Positions 1 through 12,614 of a DNA stretch of 64,000 bases are shown piece by piece. Each line of letters begins with the position of its first letter. The stretch's first letter is position 1. The position numbers were made by a program, and so were the translations under genes. The notes under the pieces are model-generated. The model had not been told where the DNA came from and ran no database searches. It saw only the letters and a program-made list of their open reading frames with translations. Source of the stretch: Thozetella sp. PMI_491 (lineage: Eukaryota; Ascomycota; Sordariomycetes; Chaetosphaeriales; Chaetosphaeriaceae); assembly GCA_021432635.1 (NCBI GenBank), contig MU270063.1, positions 310,001 through 374,000 of the forward strand. Reading direction: 5' to 3'.

Positions 1-1728
1 GATCTCTTGGTTCCTCCGGGCCCGGGCGAGGCGGCCATCGACCAGCATCTCCTCCCGCGTGCGGCCTGGGATGCGTACGTCGCACCAGTTCCATGTGAGC
101 CGCTTGGCCAAATTCTTCCAGAATCCTCCTTTCATGTGCTTCCACGGCTTCTCCCGGATGCTGAAGAGCATGCAGTCCACCGTTCCTTGCACGCAGAGGC
201 TGATGATGCTGAGCATAAGCAGCCATTGTGGGTCTTCGGCCGTGATGGCGTCGTCGTACCCTAGTATGTGAGAGACAAATGGGAATACCCAGATGATGAT
301 GTAGACGAGCGGGTAGAGGAAGAAGGACCATAGTTGGTACTGCATCTTTTGGTTGTGCGTGATACCCGTGTCGTCTACCAAGATGGACGGCGAGACGGAG
401 ATCGAGGGTATGGATTGAGGGCCGCGGCGCAGCACGGAGAGCATATTTGGCTGCGAGCCCTTGCGCTTGGAGTCGAGGTTAGGTGAGTTGGGCTCCGAGG
501 AGAGAGCCCCTGGTGTCATCGAGGAGAGCGGTCGTCGCCAAAAAGATTGTCCGGGGAGGCTCTTCCCCGAGGACACGTCAGAAAGGTCATCCACATCGTG
601 GGGGGATATTTCGGATCTAGGCGAAGATGGATGGACCGCGGGCGGGGGCACACGGGGGCCGGCCGTGGTCGGAGATACTGGTTCCTCCAGATCCTGCCCC
701 TTGGTGGTCCCGTCCGGCGATGCAAACGGATGTCTAAAGCCGCGCCAGTCCCAGTCTAACGGCTTGCCCGGCTTAGCCGTTCTCTCCTGTTCGTTCTGAG
801 GACCACCGAGAGCGGCGGTGCCCAAGTCTATGGTGCTAACTGAAGAATCAGAGCGATGCCTCTCCGCGTTATCGATCCCAGACGGCCGCCGCGAGGATGG
901 AGTCGATGGTATGAGGCCGTGGTATGCAATCGGCGGGATCGGCGGCCCGTCGGTAGAGAGACAATCCCGTCGTCCGTGGGTGAAGTTTCCCGAGGCGCGC
1001 CGGTCATACGTACCCATCATGTGGCTGACGTAGATGTACAGGAACAGGTAGATGATGACCACCATGACGAGCAGCACGTAGCGGGGCACCCAGCTGAGAG
1101 CCAGGCGGGCCCAGGGGTAGTCAGTCCGCAGGTAGCAATAGTGCCCGACGTTCTGATAGCCCTGTCCATTAATGAAGGCTAGGCTAGCCAGGGCACTGGG
1201 GATGATGATGTAGGCGGCGTAGGCGATTCTGCGGTAAGGATAGAGGCCAGAGCCCGGTCGGAGGATGTACATGACCGAGTGTATGGCGATCAGGAGCACG
1301 GCTAGGTCCGAGGACTCGATGCCGACGGTGAGGAAGAAACCGCTGACCTGGCAAAAGGCCGATTCGGACCGTACAGGGCCGCCGATGAAGTTCACGATGG
1401 GGAAGATGACAAACCAAACCGACTTGACCAGGTCGCTCTGGATGAGTAGCATGATTAAGCTATCCGCCTGTTAGTGGATCGCCCAAAAAAATAAGCGCCG
1501 AAAGAGGAGGTCTTACTCGTGCCTGAAGCTTCGCTTCATCTTGACAAACCAGTAAAAGGCTACGAGAGTCGACAGCACGCTGACGAGCCCCAAGGACAGC
1601 GATAGACTCGTCAAGACTCTCACGATCCTATCGTAAGACAGCTCGGTCGGACCCCAGTCCTCGGTCGGATCGGCGACGTCCCGGGCCAAGAGCCCGAGGC
1701 TCTCGACAAAAGGTGTACCCGGTGCCAT
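1..1728 (-). CDS. Git3/Gpr1-type G protein-coupled receptor (partial, C-terminus beyond window)
   Basis: Plasma-membrane receptor of the fungal Git3/Gpr1 nutrient-sensing class (Neurospora GPR-4, Aspergillus GprC/D/E relatives), known in the family to signal through a G-alpha/cAMP route. Exon 1 is 1728-1517 and exon 2 runs from 1459 off the left edge. The splice (donor GTAAGA, acceptor ATAG) joins the family-typical FRHDLIMLLIQSD segment at the first cytoplasmic loop. Five hydrophobic segments come first; then a Ser/Pro-rich third intracellular loop of about 170 residues; then two more segments (LWSFFLYPLVYIIIWVF and a later one) followed by the Git3_C region with WKHMKGGFWKNLAKR. The start is the only Met ahead of the extracellular N-terminus, which has no signal peptide. 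The last codons are missing because of the window edge. Confident on family; the ligand is unknown. Confidence 0.9.
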
Positions 1729-4482
1729 CCTGCGCCGGACCGGATCCCTCTCTCGTAGGGATGAGGTGCAAGGTCCGGCAAAGATGTCGTAACCCCTCAG
1801 TCCAGCCCACTCTCGAAGTGAAGTCCGTGCAGTTGCTTCATCATGGGTGCTTGGAGGTCGTGAGGGGTGAGCATGTGCACTTGGTAGGTAGGAAGTGCTT
1901 CAAGGCTGACAGTCTTCGACAAGCACAGAAAAAGACGTCTGCCAGGCCGAGAAGTGCCTCGGGCTTTCCCAAAGTCGCAAAGTGGTGGGCAGGTTGCCTC
2001 GGTTTTAGTCTTCTTGAGGGGCAGGGGCAACCCAGTGGGGTGGTTCTTTAATCTTGGAGTTGGCCTGCGAAACCGAGAAAAGGCAACCTCCGGTAAGCGG
2101 CAGCGAGGGCAAGAGGGCAATAAAACCAGTTCAAGGAAATTTGTGTTCAGGGCCTGGTGCCCATTTTAGGAGACCCTGGGGAAACTGGGCCGTCCACAGA
2201 TTGCGCGTGTTTGTCTCAGCAAAAAGCAAACCTGCAGAGCAATGCACGAGGGGGCAGCAGGCGGCGAGGGTACAACCACGGCGCGACCCAGTCGGAAAAG
2301 GGCATCAGGTGAGTTGGCCAAACCCCTCGGGCAAGGCCAGGGAAGCGGTCAAGGGACCCGGCGGATGATAAAGGCACGAGAGCCTGGGGCTGGCCACCCC
2401 CCACCCCCCTGACAGGCTGCCGCGCCAAATACCGCGCTCCGAGAGGCCGGGGAGTTGTGCACACATCTCATCGTCACTAAATGGGGCTGGTGGAGTTTAC
2501 TCCGCGCCAGACTGCCTGACGGGGCGGCCTCTACTGCATTTTGGGACTTTGGGAGGGGGCGCACACCGCAGCTAGCCTCGGAGCGGACTCCGGGAGAACA
2601 GACGGAAAAGACAAACACCGAGGGGGCAGTGGATCGCCTGCCCGCCCGGCCGCCTGCTCGCCCGCTCGCCTACTCACCCACCCCCTTTTCGCGCACGGCT
2701 TCGTGGGCAAAATAACTACCATACGAATCGTGTCCACAGCCGCTGTGCCCTGCACGATGATGGATAGAGGCGCCGCTGGCGCGTCAAGTGGCACGATCCG
2801 CAGATGCTCTCGCCGTGCGGATTGGCCCAGGTCATTCCAGTTTCCAAGCTCCCCACCCTGGGGAGCATCAGCTTGGCTAGGCCTACTATAGGCTCGCTTG
2901 CTGCTCCCAGCTCAGATCCTAGCCAAGGGGGCCCGCCAGACGGCTTGACGGCTTGGGAGTTGGTAGCTTAGTAGGCCTCGGGCGCCACTTGGCTTGGTCG
3001 GCGCCTCGCGCCGCGTGATGCGGCAATAAAACTTGACAATGGCAGCGCGGCCCACCGCTCCCCTGTGGATTGTGGATGCGTTGGCAGTCTCTACTGTCAT
3101 AGATCTTGCGGTCAGGACGGCACGCTGCGCCTCGCCAAAGTTATTTTTTTTTCCTGTTTTCTTCTTTCCCTAGGCGTGGGCGTGCACCCGCACGGGGAGA
3201 GGCCGATCGGATCTCAGCTCGTACAAAGCAGCCGGTCATCTGCCGTGAGCTGCAAAGCATGTGCTCGAATCGAGAGGGAAGGCAGAGAGGCCTCAAGGGC
3301 GCCACCCCATGGGCGATGGCCACGTACTGTACATACAGACAACACAGAATGTGCAATCATAGCTTGTGCTATTCGCTGACCGACGGCCGAGGCTAGAAAA
3401 AGCGCCGGGATCTAGCTGTTCCCAAAGCCTGAAGATCGGAAATGCGATGGTCCCAAGGTTTAAGCCCCCCCGTTCCAAGCTGACTAGGCTCGAGCCAGTG
3501 GCTGGGTGCGGTTGGGGAAGGTAGCGGCCTCAACAGGCGGGCGGGCGGGAGGGCGGGATAGTGGAGGTCGAGAGCCGGCCGGCAGTGACGAGCAAGAAAA
3601 CGGCCCAAGCGGTGAGCGAATATTTCATTCATGCGCTACGTAGCACGCCGTAGGCGAGCTCGCGCGTGCCTTCCTACCGTTTCCTACCACGGCCTGCCAC
3701 TCTCCCTGCCACCACCTCACCGCTCTGCTACCAATCACTACCTGCTTAGTACCCTCGCTAGAGCCTTGGGTAGGAGGGGAAAGGAGGCAGGGGCGGTTCG
3801 TGCGGAGGGGCGGAAGCTTTTTGGCGGTGGTCTGAGCACGGGCAGAGGGGGGGGGGAGTCGTGAGAGGGGGGCAGGCGAGCTTGGACACCAGCTCGGACA
3901 GAGATGACGGGAGAAATACGTTACCGTCCAGCCCACCTTCGGTCCCAGCGCGGTGGTAAGGTTTGCGGGGGCCTGTGAACACGGACCACCCTGGGGTTCG
4001 CAGCTGTCAGGTCCCGAAAATAGGGGGGGTTGCCTGCAAGCGTAAGCCAGGTCTTGGCCAAGGCTCTTACTACGTGCAGTACATATTCTTGGAATCGCGG
4101 ACAAATCAAAGGCGCTAGGACTGTAGCTATCTTTGCCCCGACGGCGCGGTTCTAATTTTCCGGCAAGGATGTCTATTTCCTACCGAGGAGTCGCTGTTCC
4201 CCTTTGGCGTCATCACACATTGCGCTTACGGGCGGAGGGGTCGGGTAGCCGGCCCATTCTCGGCAGCATCGGCATCATTGCTCACCCGGGATATACATGC
4301 GAATACGCGCTCACCGCGCTGGGCGGGGCAGACGTGCTAGACTCGTGCGTTGGAACACGCCGTTGCATTTCCCTTGTGATTTCCATTGCGATAGCTCTAT
4401 GAACGCCGACCCTCCCACGTGACCGTTTTTGCCTATCCCGGACGCCGCAAATGCCACACATAACGTGCGAGAGGTCCTCGTG
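1729..4482. other. Intergenic region, no supported gene
   Basis: About 2.75 kb between the start of the receptor gene and the stop of CLP1. It must hold the receptor promoter and 5' UTR and the CLP1 3' UTR. Open frames here are short, GC-driven, lack splice-compatible partners and resemble no family I know. Low-complexity C/G-rich patches occur near 2395-2410 and 3840-3860. Confidence 0.6.
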
Positions 4483-5911
4483 CTAAGCCATCAGGTTGAT
4501 GTGCGGCTCGGGGTGCTGTCCCCACAGTAGCGGGCGCTCCAGTCGCCCGCTCACCGGTGCTAGCACCTTCAACCGCCGGCGCTCCTCGTCGACGCTGGCA
4601 ACGTAGACGAACCCTAGCACCGCAGACTGCCGGATCTTCTCCGGGGGGTCGCTGTGCGAGGCATTCATGACAGCGAGCGTGTAGTGTGTCAGCAGGCCCG
4701 GGCTGTCAATCAGCTCTAGCACCTGCGACGACTCATACTCTGACTCGGGCGCGCGGTAGATCATCACGTCGTCAAAGCTAACCACCTGCGTGGACGGGCT
4801 CAACGTGCGCTTTGAGTCGCCGAAGAAGTACTCCTTGACCGCCGCGAGCGACGTTACCTTCATGAAGTCATCGTCCCTCTCTACCACGCCGTCTGACTTG
4901 TCTAGCGGTACGACGGTGACCGCTTCCCCATCCACTACGTCCCCGGCTAGGATCCGCGCGAGCTCGGCGTTTAGCCGTGCTGAGCCTAGAACCACAACCG
5001 TGTTGATTCCTAGCTCGCGGATCGCGTGCACGAGGATGTCGGTTCCGCTCTGCCCGTTGTTCACCGCCGGGGCATCGACAATGACGCCGGTCGATCGCAC
5101 GGCCGCGTCGTCGTCCAGCTTCCGTGTCACAGCGCTCCCCAATGCGCTTACGAGCTCCCTCCACAGAGGCACGTCATCCTCGGCGCGCTCCCACCCCATG
5201 TAGTAGACGAGGGGCAGCTTAACGGGAATGGCGCTTGGCCCGCTGCTAGGCGTGTCGCCAACGCCGATGCCGCCCTCCGGATCCTCCACGTCCATGATGG
5301 TGCCGAACACGGCAGCGCTCATGGTTCCCGGCAGCGAGAGCATGCCCTCGCGCGGATCGAGGCTCACCAGTAGAGGCTGTCCGCCGGCCTTAGTGGCGTA
5401 CGCGACGAGCATCTTGATGAGACTCGTCTTGCCCGTGTTCGAAGGCCCGCAGACCAGGACGCGCGGCCCGCGAGCGCCGCGCCGCTGCTGCAACGCGAAG
5501 TGCAGGTTGAAGTAGCTAACCATTGGGGTCTCCTCGGGGGAGGGGGGCTCAAAGACATAGTCGTCGCACCGGCCGTTGATCTCGAGGGTGCACCCGTGCC
5601 AGGTGAGGAGCTTCGACTTGGTGCCGGTGAAGGTGTAGGACTGGTTCAACGCGAGCTCGGTGCCGTCGCGCTCGGCCGTGCCGGCGGTGAGGCGCACCGT
5701 GATGCTCGCCCCATGCGCGACTTCGAATCGCCACTCCCAGAACTGGCGCAGGGTGACGGTGCGTGAGGTTGGGCCGGCGGTCTGCTAAGGCGGGGAGCCC
5801 GGGCGGTCAGTATTGCAGAAATTGGGTCGTCAAATGGCACGTCCCGAGTTGCGTCATGATGGTTGAACTTACAGGTGCCACGATCTGGCCGAGCCCAGGA
5901 ATGGCGGCCAT
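4483..5911 (-). CDS. CLP1: mRNA cleavage/polyadenylation factor Clp1
   Basis: Subunit of cleavage factor IA, acting in the nucleus in pre-mRNA 3'-end formation; it belongs to the polynucleotide 5'-hydroxyl kinase (Grc3/Clp1) family. Exon 1 is 5911-5873 (13 codons, MAAIPGLGQIVAP) and exon 2 is 5784-4483. The joined protein has 446 residues, the usual Clp1 length. The N-terminal beta-sandwich domain is followed by the P-loop GPSNTGKTS (about residue 115) and the conserved LVSLDPREGMLSLPGT stretch, then the C-terminal domain ending in PHINLMA. The start was set by the short first exon, whose phase-0 donor GTAAGT matches the TTAG acceptor and restores the N-terminal beta-strand sequence FWEWRFEVAHG. 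Fungal Clp1 proteins bind ATP but are generally considered catalytically weak or inactive as kinases; the sequence alone cannot settle that here. Confidence 0.95.
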
Positions 5912-6607
5912 GTCAAGCTATCCCCTCGGCGCGGAAGGAGGGGGTTGTGGTGTCGAGGGCGGAAAGCTTTGGCAGCCTAGAAATGGTTGGACAGCCTTGT
6001 CGATGTGGCATGCGAGGCTGCTGATCGGAGTGGGGCAAGGGCATCATCCCCTGCAATTTTTTTTTATCAACCCTCGCTACCGTTGGCTTGCGAGGACCCT
6101 TTCTGCTGCATGCCGAGTTCCAATCGGTATCAGAAACAACAGGTTCATAACGTCATCTCTTCATCGATTTCCAGGGGATGTTTCCGGTTTTGAGCAAACC
6201 AAAACTGTACGAGCTTCGCCAGAGACATGTTTCACACTCGGAAATAGACGGCAAGGTCACACATCTGCAGGTTAACAGCTGAGAAGATGCTTCAGTTCAT
6301 AATCGTCATGAGCCTAACCCTGGATGAGGGAGAAAATGTAGAAAAAAGGGAAAAATATGCCCTGGCCTGGTCATCTAGTCCTACTGTACAAGTTGGTGGG
6401 GTATTTATGAGACAGCCTCTTCAAGCCAGTGCAGTTGATGCTTTTCTCTTCATGCCACTCGTGTAAATGCTTCTTGGGCTGTCTTTTTTTAGAAGCAGCG
6501 CGCAGCCCATCGCCGCCGAAAATGGTTCCTCTCCCGTATCGCCCAATCCTGTATGTCCGCCGTGAACTCCTGAAGTGGTGGTTACCTTTTACGCGCGGCC
6601 GAGGCGC
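5912..6607. other. Intergenic region, CLP1 promoter and IPMK 3' flank
   Basis: About 700 bp upstream of CLP1 and downstream of the inositol polyphosphate multikinase gene (both on the minus strand). A T-run lies near 6058-6067. No gene, RNA or repeat is supported. Confidence 0.6.
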
Positions 6608-7990
6608 TCACTCGGCCAGCTCGGTGAAGATCCTGATCAAACTCCGTACGCCGCGAAGATTGTTCTCGTCCGGGCCCTGCCCGGGTACCCACTCGGCGTG
6701 GGCAAAGTCGATCAGCTTGAGCGAGTAAATCCTAGGGAGGTTGAGCTCTTCGTCGTCGTCGGACATATCCATGACCTCGGCGCCTGGAGGAAGGATCAGC
6801 TCTCCATGCTCGTCCACGTCGATGCCGCTGTCAACGCGGAGCGTGGTAGACGGACCGAGCGGGCCATCGTCGGCCTTGTCCGCCTCCACCTTGTCGCGCT
6901 GGGACATGGTCGCGCTCGCGCTTGTGTCCTCGATAGCCGCCCGCAGCGCCTCGCCATCGCCCTCGAAGATGAAAAGGAGGCTTGCCGAATACATGCGGCT
7001 CTCCTCGGCGGCAAGCACCTGCTCGACGCGCTTGAGGTCCTCGAGGAACGCGCCCGCGATCGCCCGCCCCAAATCCTCGTCGATTCCCGCGTGCTTGTTG
7101 AAGATGAAACCGCGCATCGCGTCGACAATGTTGCCGTCGTTTACCTCCTTGCGCCCGTACTCCTTGTCGAACTTGCGGTATTCTTCGCTGTCCAGCTGTG
7201 ACGGGTCATCCGACCCCCGGTACACGCGCATGCCGGCGATGCGGAACCCAAGCGAGCCACTCGTTGTCTCGGACGCGATCTTGTCGAAGCGCTGCTTCTT
7301 CTCGAGCGGCGCGTCGTTCGCCCACAGCCGGGATCCTAGCTTGGCGTCCATGATGTTTGGATGCTTGTAGCCGTACGCCGCGTTTTCCAGCACGATGGCC
7401 TGGTCCGTCGTGATCCGCCTCGTCTCGTTCGGTATCCACTTGATGTTGTCCTTGACCTCAGGTTTTGGTTGTAACGTATGCGCCAGTTTGACGACCTCCT
7501 CTTTCATCTCCTGGCTGATGTGGTCCGCCACCACGGGTATCTGCTCGTTGATGGACGTCAAGTCGGTCGCATCGTTCAACAGTAATGTGCCCATGAACAG
7601 GGGCATGATCTCGGCGAAGTCGGGGTGCGCCTCGGCGGCCGACTCGTAAAAGGCAATCTCTTTTTGGGTGCAAGGCTTGATAAAAAGTTCGCCATCAGGG
7701 TCGCAGAGGGTTCCGGCACTGTTTGGACGGGTCAGGCACCGATCGGGTGGATGCGACAACGGCGGGCCGCGACCACCGGCGCGGGCGCCGAGGAATGGAA
7801 ACACTTACTGGCCGGCGACGGCATAGTTAAAGTCGACTAGATCCTTCCGGTCTGGTATCTCTTTTGTCCGCAGCATTCTGTATCGATCCCGGCGCGCTCG
7901 CCCGAAGGAAAGCGTGGTCTGGAGGTGGTACGGGTTGCTGTACGGGGCTTGGGAGAGTGTGACACATAAAGGGAGAAGAGGATCTGCCAC
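6608..7990 (-). CDS. Inositol polyphosphate multikinase (Arg82/Ipk2-like)
   Basis: Phosphorylates inositol phosphates (InsP3 to InsP5 in the family), feeding inositol pyrophosphate and nuclear signalling. Exon 2 is 7718-6608 and exon 1 ends at about 7809; the phase-2 splice gives the family-typical AVAGHAGTLCDPDGELFIKP. Diagnostic motifs are the PxxxDxKxG signature as PNIMDAKLGSR, GSLGFRIAGMRVY in the middle, and LKLIDFAHAEW near the C-terminus (the metal-binding DFxH). An acidic insert, MDMSDDDEEL, precedes the last motif. About 430 residues from the ATG at 7990, or about 393 from the ATG at 7876. The second is the more natural start because orthologues begin only a few residues before DLVDF, but an additional upstream exon cannot be excluded. 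Confidence 0.9.
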
Positions 7991-10006
7991 AGGTTGTTAG
8001 AGGTTGAGAAGGATGCAGGCGGTGGGTGGCTTGTCGACCAGGTCACTTGCATGGGGCTCCGAAAAAAAGATTAGGAGTTGCCAAGGCCGGACAAAAGTCT
8101 AGGTTCGACATGAAGATATAAAAAATAAGAGAAGAAGAAAAAAAAGAGAGCAGCTGGGGCAGGGCCTCGTAAATGGCGCCTTGGTCTTTGTATGGCTGAT
8201 CCAAGACGAGGGAAGGGCCGCAGTTGCAGTTGGGGGGGGGGGTAGAAGGAAGTGAATGGGCGGCAGGCGCTTTGCACGACATCCCACTGCGATGGCGCGG
8301 CAGGGCCATGCGCTGCGGAGCACAACGTGCCCCCCGGTGGAAGCCACCAACGAGGTTCAGGACCCCTGTTTGGCGCAGACAATAGCGCTGGGGTCGCGCA
8401 AAGGTGGCGGATTTTACGGGGGCGGCGGATGGTGCAAAAATTTGACCTCAGGCCTCGTGGGACGGCTGTCTTTGTCTTACCCCGACAGCCAAGGCGGGGG
8501 CCGTCGAACCAAAAGTGCGGGAAATGGAGTCCCGCCGTCACAGCCACGTTGGGCGAATCTGCCTCGTCCATTCAATGGCTCTCAACCGCGACCCCGACAG
8601 CGGCAGAGCGAACCGCAGCAGACTGCTTGCATGCTCACCTCCGGCCTGACGATGCCATGTCTGACATCGGCCTCCGGTAAATCGCGCTCTCTCGCAAGAC
8701 ATTACTCACACTTCGCCGTCAAGTGGGCGCGGGGGTCGCCCTTCGCGAGCATCCGAGGTGGGACAGAAGACGAGACCACGAGCTCACGAGGGTGATATCA
8801 TACCGCCCTCACCTGCTACTCTATCCAATTCCCAAACGCCCCGTCACCATGCCCTAGGACCGGAACCTATCAGGATGCGGTTGCAGTCGGGACGCAGCTC
8901 GGCTTTGTCGGCCGATTTATGCTCCTCTCCCGCTCCTTGCGCCGCCTTCCTGAAGCCAGCTGCCCAAGCATCCCCATGTCTATGTTGGCTGCTCCGGCCG
9001 GTGCCCAGCACCCTCTCCACGCGCGGAGGTTTGACTCTTCCCAGACATGCGGGATCGCCTTACTCGGATCGCCCGCCAGCCAACCAAACAAGAGAGGCAG
9101 AAAAAAGAGGGCTGGAAGTGTTGAACCTGGGCGTCTCTGCACAAGCCATTTTCTCGCTTCGCGGACTCAAACTCGGGCTTGTGCCGTATTTTGCTGCGAA
9201 TCGCGGCCCTAATATCCGGGGTGTTTGTGTGGCAGGGCAAAGTTGCCTCCACGCCTACCTGCAGTGACAAACAACGGTTGTCAATCGGGATTCGATGCGT
9301 CTTCAGGCGTGTGAAGAAAATTCCGATGTTTTGACCCCTCCGTGCTTGCCTTGTGGTTTGCGGTGGTGTGCCTGCCGAATCACATAATATCGGCTCCCTC
9401 AGTAGGCACCATCAAGCCGCAGCATACTCTTGGGTAGGTAAGCATGGGAGCAAACATTGTCACCCCGTCCAAGCCATACCGTGGGGGACAAGGTATCTAC
9501 GACTCTATTTTCCCACCCCCTCCCTTGTCTGTTCTGCCTACGGCTATCTATTCGAGGATCCGTCTCCACGCTCCAAGCCATTGTCCGCGTAGTCGTTGGC
9601 TCCTGCATAGAGAACAAGTCCATCCAGCTCAGCCCCCGAGGTTTCCATTTTGCCTACCCACAGGTTGCCCCGACCTAATGCGAAACCCTTGCGGAAATTC
9701 GCATCACCGTACTTTCAGCCCGTGTTGACATTGCTTCTTCCCTTGCCATTGGGTGCCACTACTCTGCCAAAGCCTCACTTCCCTGTCTTTCAGGTTGATC
9801 TCCCCTCACAACCGGAAAGAACCGCAGTCACACCCGTTGCTGCTATCGGTCTGCCGAGACCTGACCCCGCCAACGACCCCGATTCAGCTTACCTGGAACT
9901 CACTGCCCCCCAGTGGACAGGAACCCTGGCCCCGGCCTATCACTCACCGCATGTTCGCTAACTAGCCCCGGCTCCCGCCCGAGCTCTGCAGAGCACTATC
10001 CGAGCT
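7991..10006. other. Intergenic region between divergent IPMK and Arb1 genes
   Basis: Two kilobases separating two divergently transcribed genes, so it carries both promoters and 5' UTRs. A purine-rich A/G stretch lies around 8120-8150 and a short G-run near 8233-8242. Candidate ORFs are short and show no family features; I find no gene I can support. Confidence 0.55.
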
Positions 10007-11632
10007 ATGGCATCCGAACCCGGCTCCGCCCCGGACCATGGCCTAACCCACCAAGCCAATAGCAGCAATGCAGACGCCAACGGCACAACAAGCATTGACG
10101 ATAATCAGGCGGAGAGCGACTATGTGACCAAAACTTGCAGCAAGAGTGCTGACCAGCGGCCGAAGGCACGCACCAGCGACCAAGCCGTGGTAAGCTACGG
10201 AAGCAAGCTATCAGTCCAGGAAGGTCAACAGAAGGGAAAAAGGAAGAAAAAGAAATCCCGCGGTACCAAGAAGCAAGGGACCGGCTTCGAAGGTAAGAGC
10301 GGTTGTATTAGCGTTGTTACCCGATAATTGACCAAAGGTTAGAATACTACTGCGACCCTCCAATCACTCCTGCAGAGTACTTGGAGGAGCGTCAGGTTTA
10401 CGACCCGGCTGCTTCGTTCCCGGACCGAATTCAAGAATGTATCCAACGATACCGTGCCCGGCGTCGTCTCAACAACGACCAGGAGTGCATCTTCTCCAGG
10501 TATCTCATGCTTGGGGGGATCGACGTCACCGTCCGTCAGTTCCAGAGCACCCGCAATCTCGACTATGAGACCCTTGAGGAGTCTACAAAGTCGGAGCTTC
10601 GCGAAATCGAGGCCAGTGACGTGATCCCGCGCGGTGAGGGGGACCCTCGCTTCTATAACCCCAACGATGCTGAGCACTGGGTTGTCGACTTCACCGGAGT
10701 GGTGTCCGGCTTCCTGTGAGTAGCTTAGGCGTCTCAGCAATAACCAAATGGCGTTGCTAACACCGACCAGCTCTGTGCGGCTTCCCTCTCTAGTGGGCGG
10801 CAGCCGAGCGTGGATTGAGGGCGGAATCAAAGTCATCCTGAACTTCCTCAAGTACGTCCAACTACATGATGTATGCCCCGAGTACGCCGCCGACGTCCAA
10901 TGCGCCCAGGATGTCTGCAACACGGCCATCAAGGAGATGCCTTTGATCACCGACCTAATGTCAGAGCTCCCGGGTGACTTCAACCGTGCCGCCTGGTCCC
11001 TCTTCTACCGTCAGAGCGAGGAAGATGCCGTCTTCGAGTTTGACAACGATCGCATTGCCCCGGCCATGAGCCAGAAGCAGGCCAGAGCTATTTTCTTCGC
11101 GACCACTGTTGCTTGGGCCTCGCCCGAGTTTTGTGATCAGCTTATACACGCCAACATCCAGGTAGAGAGCACCTTCGAGCGGGTATTTGAGGTTCTCCCT
11201 TTTGAGGAAGACTGGCTTCCTAGCAATGAAATTATCAAGCACTACAAGCATATCCGAGATGAGCATGGCAAGTCTGGTCGTATTCACCCCACCGCGTCCA
11301 TCCTCTTGCAACCCAGTACAATCCAGGACGGTTTCGACGTCGGCGAGCTCAACTACCAGGAGGTGACACAATCCCAGTATCGTGACAAGACACGCATTTT
11401 TCTGGAGACGAAGCTCGCGGTGCGCCTCAAGCCAGGATTGAAACTTCGACTCGTAGTCTCCAGATTGAACGTCGACCTCTTCTTCATCAAGGAGGTCAAG
11501 GAGGTGTATCCTACTTTCTACACCTTTCTACCTCAAGAGCTGATGATGGCGTACAAGCCACCGCTTCCGAACGAGCGTCCCGCGCCGAGTGTGGAGGACC
11601 CGGAGGCTGATGGAGAGGCGCAGGAGGAGTAG
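10007..11632 (+). CDS. arb1: Argonaute siRNA chaperone (ARC) complex subunit Arb1
   Basis: Homologue of fission yeast Arb1, which with Arb2 forms the ARC complex holding duplex siRNA on Argonaute before RITS assembly and thereby supports RNAi-directed heterochromatin. Exons: 10007-10292, 10343-10715, 10771-11632, all in frame, giving 506 residues. The first 95 residues are low-complexity and end in a very basic KGKRKKKKSRGTKK stretch, a plausible nuclear localization signal. The conserved domain starts at YYCDPPITPAEYLEERQVYD and includes ERIQ-like DRIQECIQRYRARRRL, LGGIDVTVRQFQ and a FYNPNDAEHW segment. The C-terminal tail is acidic. The start is the first ATG in frame with the basic region. 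Presence implies that nuclear small-RNA machinery is retained. Confidence 0.87.
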
Positions 11633-12614
11633 CTTTCACAGTAAGCGCCCACCTTCTACTCTTCTAACTATGACTAAGCTTACGTCTAGTTAACTTCTTG
11701 CCCCCGGGGGGGATTCACTAGGCCAAAGCCTCTGCATCTCTGAAGCGGACAATCCTACGACCGATTAAATCAAGAATAGACATCCGGTCACGAGACATGG
11801 CGAGTCTTTCTGATGAGTACCAGCCGAGAGATGCAATAAAAGTCGACTACGGATATCTCTCGAAGCCTACGACACAACTAGACATCTGCTGCGGGGCTAT
11901 TGATGGCGCAGTAAGCGAACTACACTTAAGACTGCCAGATAGACGAGCCTTAATCGTAATACTGCCGCGCTGTGGCGCATTTCAACCTATGAGTGCTGTC
12001 TCTTTGTCCGTCTGGCTGGCCGCTTGCCCATTTTGGATATACATGCGATCATGGGTTTCCTTATCCCAAGTAGCAAAGCTGAAAGGGGCTATGACAGATC
12101 ATGAGCCTAGGAGGACTGCCCATGAAGGAAATATGTCTTTTTACCAATGTCTCCGGCACGTCTCCCCGGGAAACGCCATGTTGTCGATGCACCGAGATGA
12201 TTGGTTCCAATACTAATAGAACGAGCACTTCCTTTCTTACCTTCGCTCACTAGCCCAGATCGAGCCTGGCAGGATTTGGTTAAATCCCACCACCGGAGCT
12301 CGGGGCCAAAGACACTCGCCTGACATGTATCACGGTAGAGCAATAGTAGACCCGGAGGTGTTGTGGATGTGTGGTGGATGTGTGGCAACAGGCAGAAAGG
12401 AGGTATGTAGGAGAAAGGAGGGTGCCGTGCTTGGGATAAGAGTGGACATGGTCCTGTCAAAGCCCAATATGATTGCTGCCTCCATCTGAATTCAAACAAG
12501 AGCCCGCAACCCCGACTCCAGTAATAGTAGCAACGCATACGCATACTGCTCGTCAGTCATTCTAGAATAGAAGATAACGATCCCTGTGTCACTCGTATTC
12601 CACCAAATATCGCC
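11633..12614. other. Intergenic region, no supported gene
   Basis: About 980 bp with more AT than the flanking genes. An ORF at 11797-12216 has no recognisable features and no codon pattern like its neighbours. A CA/TG-rich direct repeat, GGATGTGTGG twice, lies near 12366-12383. Confidence 0.5.
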
